A stretch of DNA of 64,000 nucleotides from Symsagittifera roscoffensis (GCF_963678635.1 NC_087063.1:61791850-61855849); one strand, 5' to 3'. Shown: positions 1 to 11,245, counted from the stretch's first letter. A program made the numbers and translations. Notes: a model not told the origin generated them from the letters alone.

Positions 1-24
1 AGGAGACCAGAGGTCTCGGCTGAA

Positions 25-1365
25 ATGGGGAACGAAGTGTATACTCCCACAGATGACTTATCAATACTGAAGTGGTCAGGAGAAGTGACAGTAGTGATGC
101 TGGAAGTGGCAAAGGAGAGCAGAGGAGGCTCATACATAACGATAGAGGACCTGGCACCACATGGCGAGGAGTCCGTAGAATTCCTGGTGAACGATGAATT
201 GTTTTATCACGCAGGAGACATGACCGTACCGGCTCGGCCAGACTCGGGCATAGACACACGACAAGGCCCTTCAGGACCCAAGCCGAAACCTGATGCAGAT
301 GACGATGAATTGATGGATCAGGACGATAACGATAACGACATCGAGGGAAAGACGGGAAAACCGGGTGAGACGGATCTAGGAGCGTTGGAGAGAGACTTGC
401 TAGAATACCGGTTCAGTGCAGACGACGATGGGGAAGTCGATGGGAGTCTATTGCTGATGACGCCATCGTCTTTCATGTCCCCTTCAAAGGAGGCGTCGGC
501 TGACTTATCTCCGATGGACCCAATAAGTCAGGCGAGAGAGTGCCGAAGCAGGGATCCGCAAAGATTGCTCCATGAGTCACCGAGGAGGAGAAAAATCGAA
601 GAATCAATGAGGGTATTCTTCCTGAGTACGCTACCGGAAGAGGAATGGGAGAGATATCAAAGTGAGTTAGAAGGCACAACAGGGGCGACCTGGAGCCGAG
701 TGAATTTCATGGAAAGGTCATGGGACGTGATACGACGATATGGGACGCAGTCCATAATGAAGGTGGGATTGAACCAACCCATCATGCGTGAGGTACTGGA
801 GAAAATAGTGAACTCCATGGAGTCGGATGTTCTGACCGAGTCAGTTACAGAAGACAGTGCCGATGATCAGCAGGTCACAAAGCAATTACCTGTCAGACGA
901 GCCAGAAAGGGGCTGAAGCGACTAAAAGGGAAGACAGGAAGTCGATTCGTGAACCCGAGAATGGTGAAGTCGAAAGCCAGCGCAGTGGTGGCCTCTCTGA
1001 CGAGCGCAGGTCGTTCAGGCGAGAGCGGGCAAGGAGATGGTGCGACACTGACAGGGGGAGAAAAAGAGAATCTGATACCCCCTATGCTCTTGGCAGGTCT
1101 GACCACGACAGCCATGAAATCAAAGAAGACAGCACGAACCCTGGCAGACACTAAGTTAGAGATGGAGATCATCAGTCAATGTGGATCTGGAGGGCTTGAA
1201 GGTTACAGGCCCTCGCGAGCTAACATGGCTAAGTTGAAACTGGAAGGACAACTCGACGTGGTCGAGTACAGACGAGTCACTGTGCCGGAATCGGTCCACA
1301 TGGGAGATCCAGCAGGGGGTTATGTGGAGATGTTGAAAGCGAGGAACTCCGCGAGAGGCGACTGA
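25..1365 (+). CDS. ORF-A: C-terminal part of the giant-element S/A polyprotein, unknown function (5' partial)
   Basis: The open frame continues to base 1 without a stop, so the ATG at 25 is probably internal and the gene is cut by the window edge. The 446 visible residues match the end of the long S/A polyprotein of copy 6 (46407-47966). Visible features are an acidic stretch near residues 88-110 (DADDDELMDQ), a block conserved between copies at about 236-262 (YGTQSIMKVGLN), and a basic, possibly nucleic-acid-binding patch near 290-307 (RRARKGLKRLKGK). There is no signal peptide, membrane span or known catalytic motif. It overlaps ORF-B by one base in TGATG. I do not recognise the family; a structural or RNA-binding role is only a guess. 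Confidence 0.75.
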   Translation: MGNEVYTPTDDLSILKWSGEVTVVMLEVAKESRGGSYITIEDLAPHGEESVEFLVNDELFYHAGDMTVPARPDSGIDTRQGPSGPKPKPDADDDELMDQDDNDNDIEGKTGKPGETDLGALERDLLEYRFSADDDGEVDGSLLLMTPSSFMSPSKEASADLSPMDPISQARECRSRDPQRLLHESPRRRKIEESMRVFFLSTLPEEEWERYQSELEGTTGATWSRVNFMERSWDVIRRYGTQSIMKVGLNQPIMREVLEKIVNSMESDVLTESVTEDSADDQQVTKQLPVRRARKGLKRLKGKTGSRFVNPRMVKSKASAVVASLTSAGRSGESGQGDGATLTGGEKENLIPPMLLAGLTTTAMKSKKTARTLADTKLEMEIISQCGSGGLEGYRPSRANMAKLKLEGQLDVVEYRRVTVPESVHMGDPAGGYVEMLKARNSARGD

Positions 1366-1367
1366 TG
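1363..1367 (+). promoter_or_regulatory. TGATG stop-start overlap between ORF-A and ORF-B
   Basis: The ORF-A stop TGA (1363-1365) shares its last A with the ORF-B start ATG (1365-1367). Such pentanucleotide overlaps (UAAUG/UGAUG) are known in some retrotransposons and RNA viruses as sites of termination-coupled reinitiation. ORF-B has no other obvious way to be translated from the same RNA. In copy 6 the equivalent site reads TGATA and the frame runs through, so the site is not kept in every copy. Confidence 0.55.
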
Positions 1368-4100
1368 GCTTGGAGCGAGAAGCGAGCCATGCAGGAATAT
1401 CTGAAAGAGCTTACGGAGAATTCAAACTTAAATCGGAAAGAATACGGCACGGTAATGTCCTCTGAAGCGAACGAAATCGGATTGGAGAAACTACTAGAAA
1501 TTTCTTGGAGGGCGGCCCTCCAGAGATACTTCGATGAGACGATGCATGCACCTGCGACGGTGGCAGCGTACCTGGCTCATCCGTGCACAAGAACTGATCT
1601 GCAAGTACGGTTGGCTTGGTGCTTGATGGGCATCAAGAAGGCGGAATATGAAGCCAGTAATGATTCGAAATCACGGGAACAGGAGCTGGAGTTGATGGAA
1701 GCTCTGCGAGCGTTGATTTCAAAAGACGATTCTGCGATAGCATGGGCTAAGCGTAAGGATGCCCTTTGCTTTGTCAGGTTCGTGGTGGATCGTATCCCCA
1801 CTCCTGTTTTGGGAGAATGTATAAAGATCATTCGGCAAAAGGGAGTTGATTGCGAAAGAAACTTCCTTAGGGCACTCCTGGAACTATATCAGGATATGCC
1901 GTTGACTGTACCAAATAGGGAGTCGTATGACATGGAGAGCTATCGCAAGTTGGAAGAGGTGAGAAGATATTCCAACAAAGAATTGAAAGTGAACCGGGAG
2001 TTGATTGAAGCAGTCAGGGGGCAAAAAGACTTTGCAACACTAGGGAAACTGAAGTCGTTCCAATATGTGTCTGGCATACCGGGGATGGCGTATAATCCCT
2101 TGGTGAATGAAGAAGCCAGGGAAGCGTACTTCGACTATGAGCAAGTCATAGTACTCAAATTCTGGGTTGAATGGATTAAAGAAACTGGAATGCTGATGGT
2201 GGAACAACCCAAGCTGGGAATTATCTTGGAAGAACGAGTGGTTGAACCCTCGGTTCCCGAGCTAAAGGGGCAAGTGAGTTTTGATTGTGGTTCTTGGGAC
2301 GGTCCCTTGAAAACCAGTCTAGTAACGATGTGGGAACTCATGAAGCCTTCTTGGTGTCCTCATCCTAACGCCGGTTTAATCTGGGACATCACGGCGGATA
2401 TCACGTTAGACCTGGATGATGACGCGAGTTTACATGACCTGGCCATGATACACCATCTGCTGGCCATGAGGTTGACGAAGCGGAAGAGCAACCCATCCAC
2501 GGAGCTATCCGAGGAAAGTCCATCGAGCAATTGGTTGAAGCAAGGCACTTGCTTGGCTCAACATAGTGGGATGGAAGGACATGTTTGCAACTTGGGGCAC
2601 TGCCTGATTACGCTGAGCGAGCAGCATCGACAACTGGCACGATTGTACGGAAGATTGAGCATGTCGGATAAGAGTGGCATGGAGTTGGTCGCGGACTGTC
2701 ATGGGGTGACGGATGTAAACTTGACCACAGCCTTGGGATTTTGTAGCATGACGAGTTCGATAGAATCGCTTGAGCGCCTGGAGCGTGCCCATGAGCTGGT
2801 GAAGTCCCTCAGCGTGGAAGTATTCCCTGGAGCATTGCAGACAGAGCAGAAGATCGGAGGCTGGCGAGAAGCTCTGGAGAACGAAATAAATCTGAAAGAT
2901 AGTGAAGCCTATCATAAACCTACTGGTTCAAAATATCTGGTGGGTTCAAGCTCCGCACCATATTGCAATAGTAGGTATCCTACACACATGGTGGTGATGG
3001 ATGCGAGGACGCAGCAGGTGTTGATTGACCAACTTTTCTCTGTGCCAAAGTGCGTGAGGTTGGCCAGAATGTCGGAGAGGTCATATGATTTGTTGGCGAA
3101 GATCTTTCGGGCAGTCCCGAAGAGATCTGAAGGCGAGTTGCAAGACGTAGTGGGCGAAGAGTTCCTGAGATTGAACGAAGGTAATGTGAGCGAGTTCCAA
3201 AAGCAGAAAGCGAGTGGAGCGTTACCCACTGAATTCCCCACCATAGAAGAGAAAGACGATTTACACAGAATTCTGATGGAGGTGGAACCGTTGCTGGGAG
3301 CCTCAGGGTATCGTACCCGAAGGAACATAGTGAGAACCCATGGGGAGTATCCTTGCCACTGCTTGGCGCAGACGTTGTGGTACCCCAAACGCGGGAATCT
3401 GTTACTAGTATGGGACGTGGAGGAGTTGTACTCTACGGGGTTGCCCGATCAGAATCAACAGGTGTCAATCGTGGTGGTTAGTGCCATGCTGGCAGTGAGA
3501 TCGTTGGAGGCTAACGCGGACACAAGTGAACAGGAGACGGCCGTGCCGACTCCTGAGCAGCTGAGCAACGTGCAGATGAGTCGTGAATTGGATCGTTTCA
3601 GAACCACCTGCAAGGTTCTGAGAATACCCAGAGCCATTGAAAGAATATGGTCAAGGCAAAGATTGATGCCTTGGTTCCGTGAAGTAATGACGTCGTGGAT
3701 GTATGAACGTGCGAAGCGTCATATGTCGAGGAACACGGAAGCCTATCAATCTTTCCAGCTAGATATAGGACCGGGAGCCTATAGGAGAGCATTCCTGACG
3801 CACAGAAACGCGGTCACCACGGCGGTGAAGCGAGTAGCTGGAGCGCCTTGTGTAACTGAAGATGAGAAGAAAGAGGTCTTAAGAGCTGACCTAGAACGAA
3901 ATGTGAGCATATGTCTTCACAACAGCTTTTGCAGGAACCGGGAGCAAAAGGTGAATGTGGACTTGCTACCTTGTTGCACACCGAGGCTGTTGGAACAGGA
4001 GAGCTGGGGCACGGCCCGCAACTCCATGGACATGCTGGAGAAAGTTCTAGAAGACAGCGAAGCTGAAGATCAGGATGGAGAAGCGATGGAAAGAAGATGA
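1365..4100 (+). CDS. ORF-B: 911-residue protein of unknown function, last gene of the giant element
   Basis: This intact frame of 911 residues starts at the ATG of the TGATG overlap and ends just before the 3' noncoding region. Homologous but broken copies lie at 7281-10019 (-), 28040-30854 (-), 35385-36356 (+) and 43686-46377 (-). Conserved blocks include a Cys/His-rich stretch near residues 385-425 (CLAQHSGMEGHVC), a block near 480-560 around FPGALQTEQK, and a C-terminal Cys-rich block near 845-870 (CLHNSFCRNRE, LLPCC). No signal peptide or membrane anchor is visible, so it does not look like an envelope glycoprotein despite its env-like position. The Cys/His pattern could bind zinc, but it fits no family I can name. 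Conservation across divergent copies indicates a real element gene. Confidence 0.75.
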   Translation: MAWSEKRAMQEYLKELTENSNLNRKEYGTVMSSEANEIGLEKLLEISWRAALQRYFDETMHAPATVAAYLAHPCTRTDLQVRLAWCLMGIKKAEYEASNDSKSREQELELMEALRALISKDDSAIAWAKRKDALCFVRFVVDRIPTPVLGECIKIIRQKGVDCERNFLRALLELYQDMPLTVPNRESYDMESYRKLEEVRRYSNKELKVNRELIEAVRGQKDFATLGKLKSFQYVSGIPGMAYNPLVNEEAREAYFDYEQVIVLKFWVEWIKETGMLMVEQPKLGIILEERVVEPSVPELKGQVSFDCGSWDGPLKTSLVTMWELMKPSWCPHPNAGLIWDITADITLDLDDDASLHDLAMIHHLLAMRLTKRKSNPSTELSEESPSSNWLKQGTCLAQHSGMEGHVCNLGHCLITLSEQHRQLARLYGRLSMSDKSGMELVADCHGVTDVNLTTALGFCSMTSSIESLERLERAHELVKSLSVEVFPGALQTEQKIGGWREALENEINLKDSEAYHKPTGSKYLVGSSSAPYCNSRYPTHMVVMDARTQQVLIDQLFSVPKCVRLARMSERSYDLLAKIFRAVPKRSEGELQDVVGEEFLRLNEGNVSEFQKQKASGALPTEFPTIEEKDDLHRILMEVEPLLGASGYRTRRNIVRTHGEYPCHCLAQTLWYPKRGNLLLVWDVEELYSTGLPDQNQQVSIVVVSAMLAVRSLEANADTSEQETAVPTPEQLSNVQMSRELDRFRTTCKVLRIPRAIERIWSRQRLMPWFREVMTSWMYERAKRHMSRNTEAYQSFQLDIGPGAYRRAFLTHRNAVTTAVKRVAGAPCVTEDEKKEVLRADLERNVSICLHNSFCRNREQKVNVDLLPCCTPRLLEQESWGTARNSMDMLEKVLEDSEAEDQDGEAMERR

Positions 4101-4130
4101 TGAACGAAGAGAACAAGTGAAGACGTGAGC

Positions 4131-4154
4131 AAAGAAGAGAAGAGAAGGAGAAAA
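4131..4154 (+). promoter_or_regulatory. Purine-rich tract upstream of the 3' LTR (candidate PPT)
   Basis: This is a run of 24 purines just after ORF-B. LTR elements need a polypurine tract immediately 5' of the 3' LTR to prime plus-strand DNA. In copies 2 and 4 the matching sense-strand sequence, GAAGGAGAAGA, directly abuts TGTTAAAAC. Here 16 bases separate the tract from that sequence, so the exact LTR start (4157 or 4171, both TG) is uncertain. Confidence 0.5.
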
Positions 4155-4170
4155 AACTTGATTGTCTTTG

Positions 4171-5752
4171 TGTGTTAAAACTTGAACCAATTAACCAAGT
4201 TTTGATTATTGAACTTGTTAAACTTTTTGTTTTGATTTAGTTTGGTCAAAACAGACTTTAAAAATTGTTACAATTGTTAAAACTGTTGAAAGAGAATTTT
4301 AGTTATACTACTTATGTATATATATAGAACATAGGTGAGAATATTTACCTATTTAAACATGACTGAAGTTTTTAACCTGTGTAAGACACAATTTAACAGT
4401 GTGGCGACATGGTAAGTTTGAGTAAACTCGCTCGAGAAGGGTGAGTAACTCAATAACTTTCCTAGCCACAGAGTTTCTTAGTTTCAATATTGAAAGGACC
4501 GCATAAATAACTGATTATACTTGGTGAGTGACGTTAAGTTAATTTTAACGGGTGCGTGGCCGTGCCACTTCCCAACTTTTTAATCACAAAGAGCGAAAAG
4601 AAGTTTTATGGTAAGACGACGGAAGTAGTCAGAAAAGAAATTTTATCTAGGACACTCCTCATGGTGCAAATTTTGTGAGAATGTTGAAAGGCAGTGAGAT
4701 GCAGTACGATGCCATTTGAGAACACGTCGTGAGTTGAGGTGGAGTAGATAAATTTCTTTTTCTTATGCGATTTGTAAGATTGATTATAGAGAACTGGAAC
4801 ACTACTTGACGATAACCCGGTGTTATGCGATCAATAGGGACATTGATGGGGACATGTCCGGGGAGTATTTGCCATTCTGCCAGGTAGGCACAGCGCAACC
4901 TTCCGGCGACACGAAAAAAAACGAATAAAGGCCTTATTAACGAAAAAGTATTGCGAAGGAGGGTAGGAATATTCTAGATTTTTTATTTTCAAAATTTCGA
5001 TCGAAGAGTGAACATTTCTCAGAAATACAAAAAAGACGGCCATTTTGACGAAAAAGGACGAAAAGACAGAACAACGACAAATATTGTGGAAAACGGTCGC
5101 ACAAGAGACGAAAAACACGAAGCCTCTTATCGTGGCAACAACACACGATAAGACTCTTAGCAGTGGATATTAGTGGAGAAGGAAGCTTCAGTGGGGAAGG
5201 AATATTCCACGGAATCTTCCCGTGCCACAAATTGGAAGAGATAAGAACGCTATCTCGGGAAGATTACGGGAGCGGAGGCTTGGTCCCCCAGAGACTGTTT
5301 TATGTGAAGGGACTATATAAAACTGACTTTGTAGCTACTTGGATGTCGTAGAACTCTGAATTAACACCGGTATGATTTGATATTTTAGAATATGAGTAGC
5401 TAGAAAGAGGAAAGGGTCAATCCATCTCCAATGGATTTAATGTAGAACTGTCACACAAAAACATATTAAAATTGGTTGTTCGAGCCGTGTTTTTAATGGC
5501 AATCACGTAGTCTGAGGATCCGAGACTCAGCTATGTGGTTGTGTTCGCATGTAAACGAAAGCTGATCAAAAGTCGTTTGACTGATGGCCTAAAAATAGTA
5601 ACTTTTTACTCAGCCCTAAACAGACCAGAAAATCAACTGGCAAGGTCGAGACGGTGAAAAACGAGTAGGATTTAGGTAACTGACGCCTGCCAGTCGTTAT
5701 TAGTTACTTTTTCTACGCGCCGTCGCTGTGTAGTATTTGGGCGAATGTTACA
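4171..5752 (+). repeat. 3' LTR of copy 1
   Basis: It begins TGTTAAAACT and ends GCGAATGTTACA, giving the usual TGT...ACA termini and a length near 1.58 kb. It is collinear with the LTRs of copies 2, 4, 5 and 6 but clearly diverged: the landmark equivalent to GGGGATACTGAGACCCAGCC is changed near 5505-5530. No matching 5' LTR is in the window. Short ORFs inside it are not conserved and are not called. Confidence 0.7.
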
Positions 5753-7158
5753 ATTTCCGGCTTTGATCAGAACGCTCTAATTAACTTAATTATATGCAAA
5801 ATTAGTGAGCTCATGGCTGGGTCTCAGTATCCCTAGACCACGAGATCACTCCTAAAAACAGGGCTACTACTTTTTTACTATATTACTTTTGTTTTTGTTC
5901 AAGAGATAAAAATCAAAATCTCCATCGAAGATGGATCAACCCTTTCCCATAACTCCTAGCTTCTCATGATCTAAAACGAATTATGATGTTATTAATTCAA
6001 TTCAGGACATCTCCAGGAAACTAAAAATTTATAAAATACAGTTCTGGTTCTCCTCCCGAGACCCCTCCGGATTCTGGAATTCAGGGAAATAACGGCCTTA
6101 CTACTTTCAGGAAGGCTGGACACGCCTTCCCAACACCCTCCCTATTCTCGGGATTCGCGTTGTAACGTTTGTGGTGGCACAATCGTTACAACTAGGAATG
6201 GTTGTGGGTCACAATAATCATCTTATCGTTCGTATTTCTCGTCTGACTCTTCTCTGTCTAATTTTAAGTTTGTTCTCCTTTAATGTTGTGTAATCGTACC
6301 ACTGCCTTCCGCGTTCGTCAAAATGAACGATTAAGATCACTAATTCGTTAAAACCGTTAACCTTCCCACTCAGATGTCACAATAAAATTTCGAATTCCGA
6401 CTTTGCATTTTCGTACATTCTGGTCGAATGTCACATACACCCCGGAGAGCCCGGTCAATGTCCTCTTTGAGTCCCTTAGTCTTCTTCAAAATGGCACAGT
6501 GCCATCGAACAGAATTTACAAAATTCATAAAATCACTTTTATCCACGTCATATCGACTCACTGCAAAATACAAATGGCACCATACTAAACTATTATAGCC
6601 TTCCAAATTCTTTCACTAGTCTGCACTTTCGAGGATATGACTTAAGATAAAACATTTTCTGACTTCAAATTTCTGTGTCCCGATTTAAAACTTTTTCTCC
6701 TAGGTTTAAAAAGTGTTGGGACGCAGGAGGGTCCTGTCAACCAACAAACTAAAATTATCCTGCTATGCTTTCTCCCTCCGGAAATTTAGTTGTTATTGGT
6801 CCTGAGTTTTAAAATTAAGGAACTCGGTGGTTAGAAGGAACAATGAAATAATCTCCCTCTTCAAGAGATTACCCAAGCGTTTCATATCACCACAAAGTGA
6901 TCAGTCGTCTTATTTGATTAAAAACAATCATGCAGGCTGGAAAAATTAATATACTCTCCGCTCAAGCCTTTCTAAGCGATTAGTAAGTGTCTCTAAAGCC
7001 ACTAATTAAAATCATAACGCAGATTTATAAATACAACAAATTTTTTAATCTTCAAACAAAACTCAACTAAATGTTCTCTCTTCAGTTTCAATTGCAAACT
7101 TAGTTGCTTTGTTTCTCATTTGATTTTTTTCTCACACAAACAATTCTGAGTTTTAACA
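5753..7158 (-). repeat. LTR of copy 2, truncated at its 3' terminus
   Basis: On the plus strand it ends GTTTTAACA at 7158, the complement of the TGTTAAAAC start, followed by TCTTCTCCTTCG, the complement of the purine tract. The outer part of about 170-190 bp that copies 4 and 6 carry is missing. The sequence jumps at 5752/5753 from the terminus of the copy 1 LTR straight into the interior of this one. The rest is nearly identical to 26520-27918. Confidence 0.75.
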
Positions 7159-7280
7159 TCTTCTCCTTCGTTGTTTTTTTGTTTTTCTGTTCACTTTTTG
7201 TTTTCGTCGTTTAGAAGTTCTAAAATTTCTAAATTCTTCCAGTTTTTTTTTCTTTTTGCGTCTTGTTTTTCGGCCATTTG

Positions 7281-10019
7281 TCAATGATCCATCCCTTCCT
7301 CCTGCGACATTGACCCCGCGCTTTCAGTCTCAGTGTCTTGCAACATGTCAGTAGCTATTCTGACGCTGTTTGAGGCAGTCCTCCAACACTTCTGCTCTTC
7401 TACTCTTTGTTTGCAACAAGGTAGAGGATCAACGTTAATTTCCCTGTTTCGGCAGAAGCTGTTGTGGAGGCACAACGTCACTTTTCTCTCCAAGTCTTCC
7501 TTCAAAATTTCTTCTCTTTCTCTCCCGTTACATTCACTTGTCCTAGACGTCTTCTTCACTGCGGTGGTTACTGCATTTCGATGAGTTACAAAAGCTCGCT
7601 TGAAAGCTCCTACTCCAATGTCCTGCTGATACACACTGTACACTCTGCTGTGCTTCGACATATGCTTCTTGGCATATTTGTACAACCATGCAGTCATGTT
7701 GTCTCTGAACCATGGCAGCAGTCGTCTCATGGCCATATTTGTTTCGCTTCCATCGGAATGGTCAGGAGTTTGCACGTAGTCTCAAAAAGATCTAAAACCA
7801 ATTGCTGCAATTGCTCTTTCGTAGGCTTTCTTGTCGATTGTTCTCTTTCACCAGTGCTTCCAGCCATCGTATCATCATCATAAATCCCAGTATCACTATC
7901 GTTATGGGCTCTGATTAATCTAGTAAACCCATGAAGAGCAGCTCTCCACAGTCCCAGATCAACACCAGATTACTACGCCCGGGATACCACCATGTTTGTA
8001 GCAAGCAATGGCAGGGGAACTCATCATGAGTCAACATGATGCTCCTCCAATTACGCTTTCCCGACGCTTCCAGTAGTGGTTCCACTTCAATCATCACTGG
8101 GGTGGATTTCATCATTCTCGTCTACCGCATTGTACTCCGTAGCTGTTGATCCTTTCTGCTTCTGTCTTTCAAAATCACTGAAGATGCCAATGGCGTATCC
8201 CATGAATTTCTTTCCCAGTATCGGTTCTAACTCCTCTTTGGTTCTCTCTGGAACTGCTGAGATTGTTTTGCACAATAACTTGTAAGATTTTTCTGACCTT
8301 CTCGCTAGTCTTACGCATTTCGTACTCTTTACATCCACTGCTACGAAATGCACTGGGGTTCTGCTTTTGCACATTGGAGCTAATGTTGATCCTACTAAAT
8401 ATCGCGCTCCCGTCTGTCTGCGATAGGTTTCACTGTGCCGGAAGTTCATTTCCGCCTCGATCGCTTCTCTCCACTTTCCAATATACTTTTGTTCGGTTTG
8501 CAAAACTCCCGGAAACACTTCTACACTGATAGTCGTGACCATCTCATGCTTTTGCTCTAATTCAATAGTGACTATATAGAACCAAACATGCTGTAGAATC
8601 CCAATGCAGTCACTAGATTCACCTCGGTTCCTCCATGGCAATCTGCATTCAATTCCCTTTCCGTTTTTGCTTTCATTACGATGTTTCCAAACAATATTGT
8701 TAATTGCTTGTGTTGTTTCGCCAGGGTCTTTACGCAATCCAGACCTCCACAGATGTGACCCTCCAGTCCACAGACTTCCGCCAGACAGCTACTAGGTTTA
8801 ACCCAGTCCACTGGTCCCCAGCCAGGCAACTCCACTTTATCTTCTCCGTTGCTCTTAGAGGCTGTCATCATCAAATTGTAAATGATGTTACGTCACGCAA
8901 GTTACAGTCTGAATTCAATTCCATCTGTACGTCCTGTGTTGCACGCAATATCGAATCGGCGTTAGGACTCGGACAACACGATGGTGTCATCAATTCCCAC
9001 ACCACCATAAGACTCGTTCTTAGCAGTTCGTCCGAAAATACCAATCCAAATTCCACTCGGTTGTCAGATTTTGGCACTGGAGGTCCAGTTACCTTTTTTT
9101 TTCCAACACAAGTCCCAGCTTAGTCTGCTGGTTAGTAGCGCTTCTTATTGTAGCGGTTCTTGACGTCCAGAATCTTAGCAACACTGCTTGCCCGTAATCA
9201 AAGAAGCAATCGCGTATGTCTTCATTTATGAAAGGGTTGTACGCCATTCCTACGATTCCAGACACGTAACTGTACGATTTCTTCCTGATCGAACCACAGC
9301 ATCCACTCGACTTCGGCAGTGCTTCCATAAATACTTTTGTGAGCCAGCCTCATCTCCTTGTTAGAGACTCTCCTTTTTTCGTCAATCTTTTTCATTTGTG
9401 TCAGCTCCACAGACTCCTTCATGTTCACTCGCATCGGTTTACTCTGATGGATGTCCAAAAGTGCTCGTAACAGCAGGGCTTTCGCTCGTTCATCGCCTTC
9501 TCTTAGCATCTTGACACAAGTGGTCAACACCGGCACTGATATTTGTTCTATCATGAATCGAATGAATCAGAGAGCGTTTCTCAACTTCGCGCATACTACT
9601 GTCGCTCCTTCTTGAGTGATTAGATCCCTCAAACTCGTTATTCAGAATACCTTCTCTCCCTTCGATCTTTTCCTCTCTTCTGAATCATATTCCCACTGTG
9701 TCAGTCCAGTCATGCACCAAGCGAATCTCATTTGTAATTTTGTTCTCTAATAGGGTATAGCTATCAGAGCGTGTATCTTCGGGATGGTTCTCATTTCTTC
9801 TTCGAATTACCTTAACACTACTGCTCTCCATGGTAGGCTCACCAACTGCTCTATCGTTTCCGCGTGCAACTCACAAGATACCAGAGTTCCGGCTGCCTTC
9901 TTCTTCATGGTTGTGCCTTGCATCATCGTCTTTAAATAACCTTCCATAGCACTTTTGTTTTCTAGAGCAATCTCCATGTATCCACCAGGGGGTTTATCAA
10001 TCGATACAGTTTCCGACAC
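7281..10019 (-). pseudogene. ORF-B remnant, copy 2
   Basis: These broken pieces of ORF-B read, in sense order, through 10019-9807, 9554-9222, 9328-9089, 9077-8871, 8874-8572, 8737-8087, 8115-7915 and 7775-7281. At least six frameshifts or stops separate them. Both the Cys-rich block (AEVCGLEGHICGGLDC) and the C-terminal block (CLHNSFCRNRE) remain recognisable. It is nearly identical to copy 4 at 28040-30854, including several of the same lesions, so the two share a dead ancestor. It is not expected to make protein. Confidence 0.75.
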
Positions 10020-10658
10020 TGTCAGTCGGTTGTACTACACTGGGACTAGCTGTCTTACGACGCTTCCATTTTCATGGTTCATGGAAGATGGTTTGAAATC
10101 TTGTAGGGTACTCTCTCCACATTGGCTGAGTACTTTCATTTCCAGTGTTGCTCCAGTCAGAGTGCTTCATAGGCTCTTGCGATCGACGGCTTCTTTGGAT
10201 CGATGGCCTCTTGGATTCTTTACTGAACTCGAGGGTTCTTGCTCTTCATCTTTTATTCCATCTGCAAACTTCGGTATAACTAGTCTGCCAGCTGATCGAT
10301 CTTCTTCCTCTCCGTGCACTACCTTGACTTCTTCACAGCCGAAGGGTGCTAGCATGGTTTTAGTATGTAGTGTTCCGCCCACCGTTAACTCTGGTTTTAC
10401 ACTCGTCAAGGTAAGGGAGGCTTCTGATAAGTCAGCCTTGCCTCTCATGACCATAGGCGCTAGATCCAGTTTCGCCGATTCCTCGTCAAATCGTCCAGGC
10501 TTCGGAGTCGCTGTATTGTTCATTCGTCTCCTCGTTGTTTCATCCGTGTAGGCAAACTGCGTATACTGCAGCACTGCGGCTTTTCTGCCCACGAAGCACG
10601 GGTCCATCATCTCTGAGAATTTCGCTACCCTCCTTTCATTAGTTTCGTAGGCTCTCAA
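10020..10658 (-). pseudogene. ORF-A remnant with large internal deletion, copy 2
   Basis: Residues from 10658 to 10167 match the start of the ORF-A part of copy 6 (NERRVAKF, AAVLQYTQFAYTD, KPELTVGGTL). A deletion of roughly 0.8 kb then joins this to the last part of ORF-A (10160-10020), removing the conserved YGTQSI block. A stop separates it from the fragment at 10660-11223, whereas copy 6 is continuous there. Confidence 0.7.
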
Positions 10659-10659
10659 C

Positions 10660-11223
10660 CTAGGGGGTTTGTACTACGGAGTCTGCTCCGAGCAACATCC
10701 TTCTAATCAAGGGAAATTCGGGGATCTCTTCTGGCAGTTTCTTGCAGTCACGCCAGTTTTTTGTTTCTTCTCTCAATTTGTGACATGATGCAGTCAGACG
10801 AGAAATTCTTGTAATCTCGCCGTTCGTCTTGTTGCAGGGCCTTGTATTCCAGAGTTTAGGGAATATTTCGATGTGCCCTCTATCCACTTCTCCCATCCGA
10901 TCACGGAAGTGATCATCAAAGTTTATGACAGTCGTCTCCGACTCTGATATTGCTGCGAACAACAAGTCCTCACTCATCATTTCTCGTAGTGCGTGCTGTT
11001 CACTCCAGTTAAGTGCACTTCCGTCCACTGCTGATATGAGGTTCAGGTGCAACACCGACCTCCTGTATGCCTCCACCTTATTGTCAGGTAACGCAAACGT
11101 GACTGCAGGACCGTATATCACCGTCACGAGCTCCGTGGCTCCTCTGATCAGAGCTAAGAGATCGGTTCTCATGGCTAGGCTCAAGTCAGTCAACAGGGGC
11201 ATGCCCCCAGCATGACGTCGCAC
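10660..11223 (-). pseudogene. S/A polyprotein middle fragment, copy 2
   Basis: This 187-residue fragment is homologous to 47975-48433 and to 32296-33084. Conserved strings include GGMPLLTDLSLAMRTD and SVLHLNLISAVDG. It keeps a stretch (DLLFAAISESETTVINFDDH) that copy 6 has lost by deletion. No known domain is recognised. It is part of the long polyprotein, not an independent gene. Confidence 0.65.
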
Positions 11224-11245
11224 GTCTTCTTCCTTTTGAATCGTC

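Larger units (their letters stand above)
1..5752 (+). mobile_element. Copy 1 of giant Ty3/gypsy-like element, 3' part (ORF-A, ORF-B, LTR)
   Basis: This is the 3' end of a giant LTR element that runs in from beyond the left edge. It holds the end of ORF-A, a complete ORF-B and a 3' LTR ending GCGAATGTTACA at 5741-5752. Both ORFs align along their length with the broken ORFs of copy 6 but differ at many positions, so copy 1 is a separate subfamily. It is the only copy here whose ORFs have no stop or frameshift. The element meets copy 2 tail to tail at 5752/5753. Its gag-pol part would lie outside the window. Confidence 0.8.

Noticed and set aside
1365-4100. ORF-B as an envelope gene
   Set aside because: The position fits, but no signal peptide, cleavage site or membrane anchor is visible in 911 residues.
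6370-6606. Small ORFs inside the LTRs (for example 6370-6606 and 27167-27352)
   Set aside because: They are not in frame or conserved among LTR copies and use no consistent strand; LTR sequence explains them.
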